DNA from: an uncultured Bacteroidales bacterium
GTDB taxonomy: Bacteria; Bacteroidota; Bacteroidia; Bacteroidales; Paludibacteraceae
Direction: 5' to 3'
Assembly (NCBI GenBank): GCA_934728255.1
Contig: CAKVEC010000011.1
Coordinates: 1 to 61,764, forward strand
Length of the DNA: 61,764 bases
A program made the position numbers and the translations under genes. Under the pieces are notes generated by a model that did not search any database, was not told where the DNA came from, and was given only the letters and a program-made list of their open reading frames with translations. This document shows, piece after piece, positions 42,378 through 51,195 of the stretch (positions are counted from its first letter, which is position 1; each line of letters starts with the position of its first letter).

Positions 42378-43021
42378 AAGTCGCCTGCATCGCCCAAACC
42401 GGGCACAATATATTTCTTTTCGTTCAGAACCGGGTCAATAGCCGCACACCAAAGCGTGATATGGTCTTCCGGCAGCATCTTCTTCAGGTATTTCACCGCC
42501 TGCGTCGTACCGATCGTGCAGCAAAGGTGCGTAGTCGCAGGCGTGCCGTGTGCCAGCAGTGCACGATAAGCCACTTCCATTGACATACCCGTTGCCAGCA
42601 TCGGATCCACCAGTATCAGCGTCTTGCCGTCTAATCTCGGCGCTGCCAGATACTCCGCTACAATCTCTATATCCTGCTGTCCTTTTACATTGCGCCCCAT
42701 ACGGCGGTAGGCGCTCAGAAAGGCGTTCTCCGCCCCGTCAAACATGTTCAGAAAACCTTGGTGCAACGGCAGACCTGCACGCAATATCGTACCCAAAACG
42801 ATTTGATTGCTGATCGTCTGTACCTCTGCCACACCCAGTGGGGTCTGCACGTCCTCTTTTTGGTAATCCAGAACCTTGCTCACCTCATACGCCATCAGTT
42901 CACCGATGCGCTCTATATTGCGGCGAAAACGAAGACTGTCCTTCTGGATATTTACATCGCGTATCTCTTTCAGATACTGGTTCAGCAGAGAATTTCTCTC
43001 CGACAGATTAACTACTTTCAT
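42356..43021 (-). CDS. upp: Uracil phosphoribosyltransferase
   Basis: 221 residues. It salvages uracil to UMP with PRPP. Typical features are ILRAGLPLHQGFLNMF and the PRPP loop LILVDPMLATGMSM, followed by WCAAIDPVLNEKKYIVPGLGDAGDLCFG, the uracil-binding C-terminus. It starts 1 nt after the stop of the coiled-coil gene and overlaps the vanZ-like gene, so a coiled-coil/upp/vanZ/dprA operon is likely. Confidence 0.95.
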   Translation of the reverse strand: MKVVNLSERNSLLNQYLKEIRDVNIQKDSLRFRRNIERIGELMAYEVSKVLDYQKEDVQTPLGVAEVQTISNQIVLGTILRAGLPLHQGFLNMFDGAENAFLSAYRRMGRNVKGQQDIEIVAEYLAAPRLDGKTLILVDPMLATGMSMEVAYRALLAHGTPATTHLCCTIGTTQAVKYLKKMLPEDHITLWCAAIDPVLNEKKYIVPGLGDAGDLCFGQKL

Positions 43022-43022
43022 A

Positions 43023-43670
43023 TTATTTCATACCGGCTTTTACGTTCTTCAACTCCGCTTTTACTGACTCTTTGCGCACCTTCAGCGTGTTCTCCAACTG
43101 CGTCAGGTCCACTTCCTTGTTCTGTATCTCCATATTGAAAGTCGCCAAATCGGCCTGGTCGACACGCACACGATCCAGCATCGCAGTCAGCCGTTTCTGG
43201 CGGGCCACCAACTCGTCCTGCAGACGGATCACCTCCTTCTTATCACCCTGCAAAGTGGTCGTGCGAACATCCGACGACTGACGGTTCAGCAACGACGATT
43301 TCTGCACTTTCTTCAGCGTCTTTTCTATCGACGACTGCATATCCGACAATGCTTTCTGCTCCGTCTCGCAGGCTTTTTGCAAACTTGCAATAGCCGACTC
43401 GCGCTCTTTCAGATATGCGGCTACATCCTTCGCATGCGCCTTCTCGTCTTTCAGTTCGCGACGGGCTTGCGACAATGCCTTCTCGTTCGCATCCTGCACA
43501 TCCTGTATGCGCTCCAACTCGGCACGATACATCGGCGCATCAGCGGCATATGCTGTTCTCAGAGAATCCAAAGAAAAGTCCGGTAGGGTGATGTTCAACG
43601 GAGTTACATGCTGTGCATTCAGGGTAGTACATAATACCACCGAAACGAAAATAAAACCAATCTTTTTCAT
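43023..43670 (-). CDS. Secreted coiled-coil protein of unknown function
   Basis: 215 residues: a signal peptide (MKKIGFIFVSVVLCTTLNAQ), then about 20 residues of linker and an almost continuous coiled coil rich in Glu, Lys, Gln and Ala (residues of about 50-210; for example ALSQARRELKDEKAHAKDVA). Heptad spacing of Leu/Ala/Val continues to the end (NTLKVRKESVKAELKNVKAG). It is probably periplasmic. It is the first gene of the operon with upp, vanZ-like and dprA, driven by the -7 element at 43696-43703. No family is recognised. Confidence 0.8.
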   Translation of the reverse strand: MKKIGFIFVSVVLCTTLNAQHVTPLNITLPDFSLDSLRTAYAADAPMYRAELERIQDVQDANEKALSQARRELKDEKAHAKDVAAYLKERESAIASLQKACETEQKALSDMQSSIEKTLKKVQKSSLLNRQSSDVRTTTLQGDKKEVIRLQDELVARQKRLTAMLDRVRVDQADLATFNMEIQNKEVDLTQLENTLKVRKESVKAELKNVKAGMK

Positions 43671-43695
43671 TATTTTAATACATTTGATTGCGCTG

Positions 43696-43743
43696 CAAAG
43701 GTACTATAAAATTTGCATATCCACAAATTTTGTCGTACCTTTG
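43696..43743. promoter_or_regulatory. Divergent promoters for the coiled-coil gene and the DUF5063 gene
   Basis: Minus strand TACCTTTG at 43696-43703, 26 nt from the start at 43670. Plus strand TTG 43713-43715, 20 bp, TACCTTTG 43736-43743, 19 nt from the start at 43763. The two sets interleave within 50 bp, so they may interfere. Confidence 0.75.
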
Positions 43744-43762
43744 CACGATTTTTAAGTCGCAT

Positions 43763-44287
43763 ATGGAAGAAACAAAACATTTTGTCTATCAAGACGCTAC
43801 CATCGAGTTCGTTACGGTAGCGGCGCAGACCTGTCTCTTTCTGGAGCATACTGCCGAGACCGACCGGCACGAGTTCATCGAGAAAATCCTCTGCCTGCTC
43901 CCTTTGCTCTATCTCAAAACACGCCTCCTCCACCAACCGGAACCCCTGCTGGACGGCGAGCCGCAGCATTTCGTGCAGGAGGAGGACTACAACTATATCC
44001 AATCGGGCGTCAAGAACCTTCTCGGCACCGATGATGCCTATCTCGAAGTTTTTCTCAACGACATACAGTACAGCGACGAACCCATCACGGCCTATATATC
44101 CGAGAACCTGGCGGACATCTACCAGGAACTGAAAGACATGGCAGCCGCGTTCCAAACGGGACAGGAAGAAGTGATGAACGATGCAGTCCTGGCGTGTCTC
44201 GTGGCGTTCCGTGAGCATTGGGGGCAGAAACTGCTCAACGCCATGCGTGCCCTCCATGCCCTCTCGCTCCTATCCGACGAAGACTGA
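43763..44287 (+). CDS. DUF5063-family protein
   Basis: 174 residues, cytoplasmic and helical (FLEHTAETDRHEFIEKILCLLPLLYLKTRLL; AYISENLADIYQELKDMAAAFQ). I recognise it as DUF5063, a Bacteroidetes family usually encoded next to a 3'-5' exonuclease, as here. The start is set by the promoter at 43713-43743; the frame is open further up but crosses it. The stop overlaps the exonuclease start (TGATG). No function is established. Confidence 0.82.
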   Translation: MEETKHFVYQDATIEFVTVAAQTCLFLEHTAETDRHEFIEKILCLLPLLYLKTRLLHQPEPLLDGEPQHFVQEEDYNYIQSGVKNLLGTDDAYLEVFLNDIQYSDEPITAYISENLADIYQELKDMAAAFQTGQEEVMNDAVLACLVAFREHWGQKLLNAMRALHALSLLSDED

Positions 44288-44997
44288 TGAAAGCGAACAG
44301 TTACATACATCATATTGCCAAAGACCTCATCCAGTGGATGCCGCTTGCCCAATTCGACGGCGAGGTGATCATCGTCGATACACCGGAGAAAGTGCCTGCG
44401 GCGGTCGCCTATCTCAATCAACAGGAGGTCTTGGGCGTCGATACCGAAGCACGACCGAGTTTTACACGCGGCGTCCACTACCCCACCGCACTCGTCCAGA
44501 TCGCTACCGAGGAGCGCTGCTACCTCTTCCGTCTCACCCACGTGGGTATGCCCCAGGAACTGGCAGACCTCTTTGCCAATCCCGCTATACGCAAGGTCGG
44601 ACTCGCCTTCAAAGACGACATCAACGGCTTGCGCCGGCGACGCGATTTCAAGCCCGCCAACTGCATCGACCTCCAATCCATCGCGGGCAGATACGGCATT
44701 ATGGATCTCGGCTTGCAGAAGATGTTCGCCATCTGTTTCGGCAAGAAAATCTCCAAAGCGCAGCAACTTACCAACTGGGAAAACTCCGTTCTCACCCCCG
44801 AGCAGGCACGTTATGCCTCCACCGACGCATGGGCTACCCTGTTGATTTACAAAGATTTGATCGACACAAAGACCCTCTCACGCAAGGAAACGGAAGCCCT
44901 CCGCCGTGCCGACATCGAGGCGCAGATCGCCCACCAGCAGGAGGTAATGGCTGCCCGCGAAGCCGAAGCACACAAAAGTTTGCAAGGAAATATATAA
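44287..44997 (+). CDS. RNase D-like 3'-5' exonuclease (DEDD family)
   Basis: 236 residues from the ATG at 44287. The DEDDy nuclease motifs are visible: exo I VLGVDTEARPSF (Asp and Glu), exo II KVGLAFKDDINGL (Asp) and exo III ARYASTDAWATLLIY (Tyr and Asp). It lacks the HRDC domain of true RNase D, so it is a single-domain exonuclease. Translational coupling to the DUF5063 gene suggests a joint role in RNA or DNA processing. A REP-like palindrome follows 11 nt after the stop. Confidence 0.9.
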   Translation: MKANSYIHHIAKDLIQWMPLAQFDGEVIIVDTPEKVPAAVAYLNQQEVLGVDTEARPSFTRGVHYPTALVQIATEERCYLFRLTHVGMPQELADLFANPAIRKVGLAFKDDINGLRRRRDFKPANCIDLQSIAGRYGIMDLGLQKMFAICFGKKISKAQQLTNWENSVLTPEQARYASTDAWATLLIYKDLIDTKTLSRKETEALRRADIEAQIAHQQEVMAAREAEAHKSLQGNI

Positions 44998-45007
44998 AGA
45001 AAACTAT

Positions 45008-45036
45008 GCCGGGGACGCGGACGCCCTCGTCCGCGG
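45008..45036. repeat. REP-like GC-rich palindrome, copy 1
   Basis: 29 nt starting GCCGGGGACGCGGACG and closing CGTCCGCGG, able to form an 8-bp stem (CGCGGACG / CGTCCGCG). It is identical to 46462-46490. It lies in the gap before the alkaline phosphatase gene, right after a stop codon. Confidence 0.88.
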
Positions 45037-45071
45037 AAAATCTACAGAAAAACTAATTAAACCCAAACAAT

Positions 45072-46460
45072 ATGAAACGCACTGCACTCCTACTGCTCTG
45101 TCTTTTGGCAACGGTCTTGAGTTTCGCTCAAGCCAAGTACATATTCTATTTTATCGGAGACGGTATGGGTACCAACCAAGTACTCGCCTCCGAGATGTAT
45201 CTCGCCGAACTGGAGGGGCGCATCGGGCGCAAACCGCTGCTCATGACGCAGTTCCCCTACTCCGGTCAAGTGGCTACTTTCTCCGCATCCAACGGCATCA
45301 CCGACTCTTCCGCAGCAGGTACCTGCCTCGCTACCGGTACCAAAACCAACAACGGCACACTCGGTCTTTCCCCCGAAAAAGACACCCTCCGTACGGTAGC
45401 CGAAATCCTGCAAAAGCAGGGCTATGGCATCGGTATTATGACCACCGTCGCCATCGACCATGCCACACCCGCTGCCTTCTATGCCAAAGTACCCGACCGC
45501 CATATGTACTACCAAATCGGTACCCAACTGGCATACACCGGCTTCGATTTCTTCGGCGGTGCAGGCTTCCACCAACCCGCTGACAAGCACAACAAGAAAG
45601 CCCCTAATCTCTACGATCTCTGCGAGAAACAGGGCTACACCATCGCACACGGCTATGACGATGCACAAACCAAATTAGATGCCCCGAAACTCATCCTTAC
45701 CCAAGCCACCGACGGCACCGACCGCACCAAGAAAGCCGACTGCCTCCCTTATGCCATCGACCGTACCGCCGATGCGCTCACGCTCCGTCAGATTGTCTCC
45801 ACCGCTATCCCCTATTTAGAGAAAAAGCACGACCGTTTCTTTATGATGGTCGAGGGCGGAATGATTGACTATGCCTGCCACGGGCAGGACGGTGCCACCG
45901 CCATAGGCGAGACACTCGATATGGATGCCGCCCTCGAAGAGGCGTACCGCTTCTATCTCGCCCATCCCGGTGAGACCCTTATCGTCGTTACGGCGGACCA
46001 CGAGACGGGCGGTCTCGCTATGGGCAACGGCGGCTATGTGCTCAACCTCCAAGCCCTCCAACACCAGCATTGCTCCTCGTGGATCCTCTCCGACCAACTC
46101 TCTGCGCTCTTCAAAGACCAAACCCCTACTTGGGAAATGGTCAAAGAACTGCTTTCCAAGCAACTCGGTTTCTATACCGCTGTCCAACTGACCGCCGACG
46201 AGGATACCCGCCTGCACGACCTCTACAACAAAGCCGTAGCACACAAGGACGGCAAGGTCAAAACACTCTACAAGACTATGAACGAACTCGGCAGCACCGC
46301 CATCGGTCTGCTTAACGCCAAAGCCCACCTCGGCTGGACAAGTTACGACCACACGGGGCACGCCGTTCCCGTCTTCGCCGTCGGAGTCGGTGCCGAGCGT
46401 TTCACAGGCTGGCACGACAACACCGAAATAGCCCCCCTCATCCTCAAAGCCGCTGAATAA
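45072..46460 (+). CDS. Alkaline phosphatase (PhoA family)
   Basis: 462 residues with a signal peptide (MKRTALLLLCLLATVLSFAQ). The metal and nucleophile motifs are YFIGDGMGTNQ (Asp30), ITDSSAAGTCLATG (nucleophile Ser79), IDHATPAAFYAKV, MMVEGGMIDYACHGQD and VVTADHETGGLAMG. A C-terminal His lies in YDHTGHAVPVFAVG. It releases phosphate from monoesters in the periplasm. No Pho-box could be identified. A REP-like palindrome begins 2 nt after the stop. Confidence 0.94.
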   Translation: MKRTALLLLCLLATVLSFAQAKYIFYFIGDGMGTNQVLASEMYLAELEGRIGRKPLLMTQFPYSGQVATFSASNGITDSSAAGTCLATGTKTNNGTLGLSPEKDTLRTVAEILQKQGYGIGIMTTVAIDHATPAAFYAKVPDRHMYYQIGTQLAYTGFDFFGGAGFHQPADKHNKKAPNLYDLCEKQGYTIAHGYDDAQTKLDAPKLILTQATDGTDRTKKADCLPYAIDRTADALTLRQIVSTAIPYLEKKHDRFFMMVEGGMIDYACHGQDGATAIGETLDMDAALEEAYRFYLAHPGETLIVVTADHETGGLAMGNGGYVLNLQALQHQHCSSWILSDQLSALFKDQTPTWEMVKELLSKQLGFYTAVQLTADEDTRLHDLYNKAVAHKDGKVKTLYKTMNELGSTAIGLLNAKAHLGWTSYDHTGHAVPVFAVGVGAERFTGWHDNTEIAPLILKAAE

Positions 46461-46461
46461 A

Positions 46462-46490
46462 GCCGGGGACGCGGACGCCCTCGTCCGCGG
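46462..46490. repeat. REP-like GC-rich palindrome, copy 2
   Basis: Identical over 29 nt to 45008-45036. Together the two copies bracket the alkaline phosphatase gene in the same orientation. Confidence 0.88.
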
Positions 46491-46563
46491 GAAAAAAAGA
46501 GCAAACATTAAAACACTATAATAAAAAGTACGCCTCTTCCATATAGAAAAGTAAGGTGGATGG

Positions 46564-46585
46564 TTATAGGATAGGCATAGGATAG
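46564..46585. repeat. 11-bp tandem repeat, 2 clear units (ATAGGATAGGC type)
   Basis: TTATAGGATAG and GCATAGGATAG, with a degenerate unit on each side. It lies between the alkaline phosphatase gene and the next start at 46625. Confidence 0.65.
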
Positions 46586-46624
46586 GCTTACTTTGATACA
46601 CTTTGAATTTTTAGATTTTTTAGT

Positions 46625-47185
46625 ATGATATACAAAATCACTTTTTCGTGCGAGGAAGGCGACCAGAACTTCCGCCGCGTGTTTGAGGCCGACAGCGAAG
46701 CCACATTCCTGGATCTGCACAAGGCTATCCTTCAGAGCGTCCACTATACCGACGACCAGATGACCTCCTTCTTTATGTGCAACGACGAGTGGGAGAAAGA
46801 GCAGGAGGTTACACTCGTGCCTATGGACTCCAACTTCGAGTACGACAATATGGTTATGGACAGCACCCGCTTGAGCGACTTGCTCACCGAGCAGGGACAA
46901 CGCCTCATTTACGTCTTCGATCCGATGTTCGAACGCTATTTCTTCGGCAGCCTCAAGAGCATCAAGCCCGGCACTATGGAGGGCGTCAAATGCGTGGAAA
47001 GCACCGGTCGTGCACCCAAGCAACTCAAGAGCGAAGACCCCCTCAAAGACCTTACCAAAGAGGCGAAAAACGTCGATTCAATGCTCGATGACGACGATTT
47101 CTACGGCGACAGCCAGTACGACGAAGGCGACATTGATAGCGAAGGCTTCCAAGACCTAAGTTTCGAGGACGGCTCCATGTTCTGA
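46625..47185 (+). CDS. pRiA4b ORF-3-like protein (IS1096 passenger/TnpR-like fold)
   Basis: 186 residues. The first 120 residues (MIYKITFSCEEGDQNFRRVF, ATFLDLHKAILQSVHY, SFFMCNDEW, QRLIYVFDPMFERYFFG) match the plasmid pRiA4b ORF-3 family fold. The C-terminal 50 residues are strongly acidic and low-complexity (DSMLDDDDFYGDSQYDEGD). The family is often chromosomal in Bacteroidetes with no mobile element, as here, and its function is unknown. Its stop overlaps the miaA start (TGATG), so the two genes are coupled. Confidence 0.83.
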   Translation: MIYKITFSCEEGDQNFRRVFEADSEATFLDLHKAILQSVHYTDDQMTSFFMCNDEWEKEQEVTLVPMDSNFEYDNMVMDSTRLSDLLTEQGQRLIYVFDPMFERYFFGSLKSIKPGTMEGVKCVESTGRAPKQLKSEDPLKDLTKEAKNVDSMLDDDDFYGDSQYDEGDIDSEGFQDLSFEDGSMF

Positions 47186-48126
47186 TGTCTGCCCAAGACA
47201 CCTCCATACAGCCCGTTCTGCTTGTTCTCACAGGTCCTACCGGCGTGGGCAAGACCGAACTGAGTCTGCGCCTTGCGGAGCATTTCCGCTGCCCTGTCGT
47301 CAGTGCCGACTCGCGGCAGATATTCCGTGAGATACCTGTCGGTACGGCGGCTCCTACCGCCGCCGAGCAGGCACGGGTGAAGCACTACTTCGTCGGCTCC
47401 AAGTCGGTCTCGGAAGACTACAACGCAGGGCAGTACGAACGCGATGCCCTCGCATTGCTGGATACGCTTTTCCAAACCCACCGCGTAGTCGTCCTTACAG
47501 GCGGTTCCATGCTATATATCGATGCTGTATGCAACGGCTTTGATGACATCCCCTCCGTACCTGCCGACCTGCGCGAACAGGTCAAAGCGGAATACAACAC
47601 AAACGGCTTGGCGTGGTTGCAATCGGAAGTGCAGCGGCTCGACCCCGCCTACTGGACGGAAGTGGACAGGCAGAACCCGCAGCGGCTCCTCCATTGCGTG
47701 GAAGTCTGCCGTGCCGCAGGCAAACCCTTCTCCTCGTTCCGCTCCCGTACACACGCCCAACGCCCTTTCCGTATCGTCAAAGTGGGACTTACCCGCCCCC
47801 GCGAAGAACTATATACACGTATCAATCTCCGTGTAGAGCAGATGATGGCACAGGGTTTGTTAGAGGAAGCACGGAGCGTCTATCCCCTCCGCCACCGCAA
47901 CAGCCTGCAAACGGTCGGATACCGCGAACTCTTTGCCTACCTCGACGGGCAATACACACTCCCCGAAGCGGTCAAGATGATACAGCAGAACTCACGACAT
48001 TATGCCAAACGGCAAATGACATGGTTCAACCGCGATACTACTATTCATTGGCTCAATGCCGATTTAGATTATGAAACGCAACTACATACTATTACTCATT
48101 GGCTGTGCGCTCATAGCGTGCAATAA
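47185..48126 (+). CDS. miaA: tRNA dimethylallyltransferase
   Basis: 313 residues. It adds the dimethylallyl group to A37 of tRNAs reading UNN codons. It has the P-loop LTGPTGVGKTELS (residues of about 13-25), VVSADSRQIFREIPVGTA, LTGGSMLYIDAVCNGFDDIP, and the tRNA-binding VGYRELFAYLDGQ...NSRHYAKRQMTWFNRD. The end overlaps the next gene by 56 nt, an unusually long same-strand overlap. Confidence 0.95.
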   Translation: MSAQDTSIQPVLLVLTGPTGVGKTELSLRLAEHFRCPVVSADSRQIFREIPVGTAAPTAAEQARVKHYFVGSKSVSEDYNAGQYERDALALLDTLFQTHRVVVLTGGSMLYIDAVCNGFDDIPSVPADLREQVKAEYNTNGLAWLQSEVQRLDPAYWTEVDRQNPQRLLHCVEVCRAAGKPFSSFRSRTHAQRPFRIVKVGLTRPREELYTRINLRVEQMMAQGLLEEARSVYPLRHRNSLQTVGYRELFAYLDGQYTLPEAVKMIQQNSRHYAKRQMTWFNRDTTIHWLNADLDYETQLHTITHWLCAHSVQ

Positions 48127-49105
48127 GACCACCGTCGATTTCTCCTACTCGCCCTCCGAACCGCGGGCAGGGCAGTCGGTCTCGTTCAGCAACCAATCCT
48201 CCGACGGCGAGGAATGGGCGTGGTCGTTTGGCGACGGCTCCACTTCCACCTCCAAATCACCCGTACACACCTACCGCCAACCCGGTACCTACACGGTCAT
48301 TCTCCGGGTGGACGACAAGTCATCTCTCACCCGCACACGCGACATCACCGTCTATGACACCGTACCCAATTTCACCTGCTCTGCCGGCGATACCATCGGC
48401 ATCTACCAAGATGTTACCTTTACGGCGTTGGTTTACAATCCCTACAAGTACTCCCTTTCTTACGAGTGGACTATTGGCAGCAACCGCCTCTATACGCAGT
48501 TGAGCGAGACCAACACGGAGAGTACCTACAAGGTCTATTTCGAGCAGGCAAGCAGCAACCCCGAGACGGTTCAACTCAAAGTGGTGCTCAACGGAGAAAC
48601 CACCCTCGTGGAACACGAGTACGTCATCCGCAACACTCCTGCTTCCGCAGTACTGCTGCGTGGCGAGCAGGACTACCGCCAGCGTATCTTCGGTACCCGT
48701 GCCGAGAGTCCCGAACTTATGGATTACGCCGAAGGCAAAGCCCTTCTGGATGCTGCGCAAGATACCGTTCAGGTCTTCAACGACAGTACGTTTACCCTAC
48801 AAGCCCTGCGTACTACCTTCCCCGATATAGAGGGCTTCCGTATTGCCAACCGCAAACTCTACTACCGTGCCGGCGGACTCTATGTAGCCAATATCAACGG
48901 TACCAACAGCGTCTGCATTGAGCCGCAACCCACATACGCACTCTGCGTCGATATTGTGGACAACCGTCTCTATTGGGCGGTCAGCGACAGCGTACGCTAT
49001 ATGCCCCTTGTAGGCTCTGAGAACAATCAATTCACCACCATTCCAACCACCTTGAATACCCTCAGCGGTATTCGCAAAATCACCATTGATTCTACACCAC
49101 GATGA
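48071..49105 (+). CDS. PKD-domain lipoprotein
   Basis: 344 residues with a lipoprotein signal (LLLIGCALIACNKT). Residues of about 20-95 form a PKD domain (FSYSPSEPRAGQSVSFSNQS, WSFGDGSTSTSKSPVHTYRQ). A second beta-sandwich follows to about 185, and a repeat-rich C-terminal half (FRIANRKLYYRAGGLYVANINGT; DNRLYWAVSDSVRYMP) looks like propeller blades. It is probably a surface or periplasmic binding protein. Its start lies inside miaA and its stop overlaps the glycogen synthase start (ATGA), so it is translationally linked to both. Confidence 0.82.
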   Translation: MKRNYILLLIGCALIACNKTTVDFSYSPSEPRAGQSVSFSNQSSDGEEWAWSFGDGSTSTSKSPVHTYRQPGTYTVILRVDDKSSLTRTRDITVYDTVPNFTCSAGDTIGIYQDVTFTALVYNPYKYSLSYEWTIGSNRLYTQLSETNTESTYKVYFEQASSNPETVQLKVVLNGETTLVEHEYVIRNTPASAVLLRGEQDYRQRIFGTRAESPELMDYAEGKALLDAAQDTVQVFNDSTFTLQALRTTFPDIEGFRIANRKLYYRAGGLYVANINGTNSVCIEPQPTYALCVDIVDNRLYWAVSDSVRYMPLVGSENNQFTTIPTTLNTLSGIRKITIDSTPR

Positions 49106-50709
49106 TACAACCCGACTATATTTTTGAAACCAGTTGGGAGGTATGCAACCGTGTGGGCGGTATCTATGCCGTCCTATCCACACGTGCTGCCTCCATGCAG
49201 AAAGAACACCCCGACCAGGTCGTCTTCTTCGGTCCTGACTTCGCTGCACACAGCGACCTCTATTTTATGGACGCTGCCCGTCAAAAGAGCAAGACCTTCC
49301 TCCCTGCGTGGCTGACACGCTGGGCTGACGGCAGAGCGGAGACGGATATTCCCGTCCGTATCGGGCGATGGAACGTACCCGGGCAACCGATTGCCATTCT
49401 CCTGCGTGCCGACTCGCTATGGGCAAAGAAAAACGAGATCTACGGCTGGGCGTGGCAGAACTTCGGCGTGCAGAGCCATGCCGCCTATGGCGACTACGAC
49501 GAGTCGTGCCTCTTCGGCTATGCCGCCGGCATAGTAATGGCTTCGCTCTATGACGCAATTATAGAACAAAGAACAAAGAACAAAGAACAAAGACCGAATG
49601 TGGTAATGCACGCCAACGAATGGCAGACCGCATTCGCTATCTTCTATCTCCGTTACCACCGCCCTGCTATCGGCACGCTCTTTACCACCCATGCCACAGG
49701 TATTGGTCGCTCCATTGCGGGCAACGGCAAACCGCTGTACGACTATTTCGAGGGCTACAACGGCGACCAAATGGCGGCTGAACTGAATATGGTCAGCAAA
49801 CACTCGGTGGAGAAGATGGCAGCCAAATGGGCGGATTGTTTCACTACCGTGAGCGACCTGACCGCCCGCGAGTGTGCGCAATTGTTGGACAAACCCGTGG
49901 ACATCGTTACCCCTAACGGCTTCGAACCCGGCTTTGTCCCGACGGGCAAAATGTTTGACCAGAAGCGTGCCGCAGCACGCCAAGCGTTGCTGCACGTTGC
50001 CTCGGAGCGTCTCGGCGGTATCGTACCCGAGAACGCCCTGATGCTCTGTATTGCGGGGCGTCAGGAGTGGAAAAACAAAGGGATTGACGTGTTCCTGCGT
50101 GCCATGCAGCGTTTGGGTGAGAAGATGTACCAAGTCGTACCTGCCGGGCGTGAAGTGGTGGCTTTCGTGATGATACCCTATCTCGACCGACCCGTTGCAC
50201 GTATCGGCAAAGTGAGTGTGGTCTTTGTCCCGTATTATCTGGACGGACACGACCCTATGTTCGGCAATCAGCCCAATGCCGCAGGCGGCAAAGGGTTCAC
50301 CTACTACGACCTGCTCATCGGTATGGATGCCACCGTCTTCCCCTCCTACTACGAACCGTGGGGTTATACCCCGCTGGAGAGCGTAGCATTCCACGTGCCA
50401 ACCATAACCACCACCCTCGCAGGCTTCGGAGTATGGGCAGAACAATGCATAACGCATAATGCACAATGCACAATGCACAATGGATTGGAGAATGGTGTGG
50501 AGGTAATCAACCGTACGGACAGCAACTACTCCGAAGTGGTGGAGCAGATAGCGGACAGCCTGATCCACTTCCTGCAACTCTCCCCTGAACAGGTGGCAGA
50601 TGCCCGCAAGGCGGCAGCGGCTATCGCACACAAGGCGGAATGGCGTTTCTTCTTCAAATACTACCGCCAAGCCTACGCCATTGCCCTCAAGAAAGCCGCT
50701 AAACGGTAA
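49102..50709 (+). CDS. Glycogen synthase (GT3 type) carrying two in-frame repeat insertions
   Basis: 535 residues. The start FETSWEVCNRVGGIYAVLST, the sugar-nucleotide region (HATGIGRSIAG, VTPNGFEPGF, GRQEWKNKGIDVFLRAM) and VFPSYYEPWGYTPLESVAFHVP identify a GT3-like glycogen synthase of the kind Bacteroidetes use. It extends alpha-1,4-glucan chains. Two heptamer arrays lie in frame. 49564-49591 encodes EQRTKNKEQR near residue 155, between the donor-fold segments. 50444-50485 encodes EQCITHNAQCTMHNG near residues 448-461, just before GVEVINRTDSNYSEV. Both peptides look foreign to the family and probably sit in surface loops. Confidence 0.9.
   Translation: MIQPDYIFETSWEVCNRVGGIYAVLSTRAASMQKEHPDQVVFFGPDFAAHSDLYFMDAARQKSKTFLPAWLTRWADGRAETDIPVRIGRWNVPGQPIAILLRADSLWAKKNEIYGWAWQNFGVQSHAAYGDYDESCLFGYAAGIVMASLYDAIIEQRTKNKEQRPNVVMHANEWQTAFAIFYLRYHRPAIGTLFTTHATGIGRSIAGNGKPLYDYFEGYNGDQMAAELNMVSKHSVEKMAAKWADCFTTVSDLTARECAQLLDKPVDIVTPNGFEPGFVPTGKMFDQKRAAARQALLHVASERLGGIVPENALMLCIAGRQEWKNKGIDVFLRAMQRLGEKMYQVVPAGREVVAFVMIPYLDRPVARIGKVSVVFVPYYLDGHDPMFGNQPNAAGGKGFTYYDLLIGMDATVFPSYYEPWGYTPLESVAFHVPTITTTLAGFGVWAEQCITHNAQCTMHNGLENGVEVINRTDSNYSEVVEQIADSLIHFLQLSPEQVADARKAAAAIAHKAEWRFFFKYYRQAYAIALKKAAKR
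49564..49591. repeat. 7-bp tandem repeat inside glgA (GAACAAA x4)
   Basis: Four exact GAACAAA units followed by a degenerate GACCGAA. The reading frame is kept and the array encodes EQRTKNKEQR. Confidence 0.92.
50444..50485. repeat. 7-bp tandem repeat inside glgA (AATGCAC x6)
   Basis: AATGCAT, AACGCAT, AATGCAC three times and AATGGAT: six units, 42 nt, exactly 14 codons. It is the same heptamer family as at 5101, 9739 and 54396. Confidence 0.93.
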
Positions 50710-50718
50710 AAAAGAACA

Positions 50719-51195
50719 CTACTCCGGCAAGACCGACAGAATATCTCTGTACTCAAAGCCGCGTTGCAATAAGAAACGTATCTGCTGTTCACGCGATGCG
50801 TTTCTTTTTTGTTGCATAGTCTCGCGCAATATGCGATTATACTCGCTTTCATCGATGTTTTCGATAGCCGATGCGATACATTCCTTGGGCAAACCGTGTG
50901 CTTGCAGCATCATGCGTATCTTCACCTTGCCCCAATACTGATACAGCAGTTTGTCGTGTACATACGCACGGCAATACCGCTCATCGTCCAGATAGTTATT
51001 CTCATATAGTCCGTCTATAACTGCTTCGGCGGTGGCGGTATCGCCTCCCCAGTCGATAATTTTCCGTTGCACCTCGTCGGCACAATGCTCCGCACGGGCG
51101 CAGTACGCCTCGGCTTTCATTCGCAATTCTTCCGTTGAATACGAGGGTTTATTGTATTTTTCCCGAAACGATACGCGGTTTGCCATAGATGTCAT
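50719..51195 (-). CDS. recX: Regulatory protein RecX
   Basis: 158 residues, helical and small, with RecX repeats: AEAYCARAEHCADEVQRKI, DGLYENNYLDDERYCRAYVHDKL and GKVKIRMMLQAHGLPKECI. RecX modulates RecA filaments. The start may be at 51195 or at Met4 (51186); either overlaps the prmC end by over 35 nt. It converges on the glycogen synthase gene with a 9-nt gap. Confidence 0.92.
   Translation of the reverse strand: MTSMANRVSFREKYNKPSYSTEELRMKAEAYCARAEHCADEVQRKIIDWGGDTATAEAVIDGLYENNYLDDERYCRAYVHDKLLYQYWGKVKIRMMLQAHGLPKECIASAIENIDESEYNRILRETMQQKRNASREQQIRFLLQRGFEYRDILSVLPE

Noticed and set aside
46625..47185. A mobile-element gene (the pRiA4b ORF-3 name suggests a plasmid or IS origin)
   Set aside because: No inverted repeats or transposase are nearby, and the gene is translationally coupled to miaA. 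The family is commonly chromosomal.
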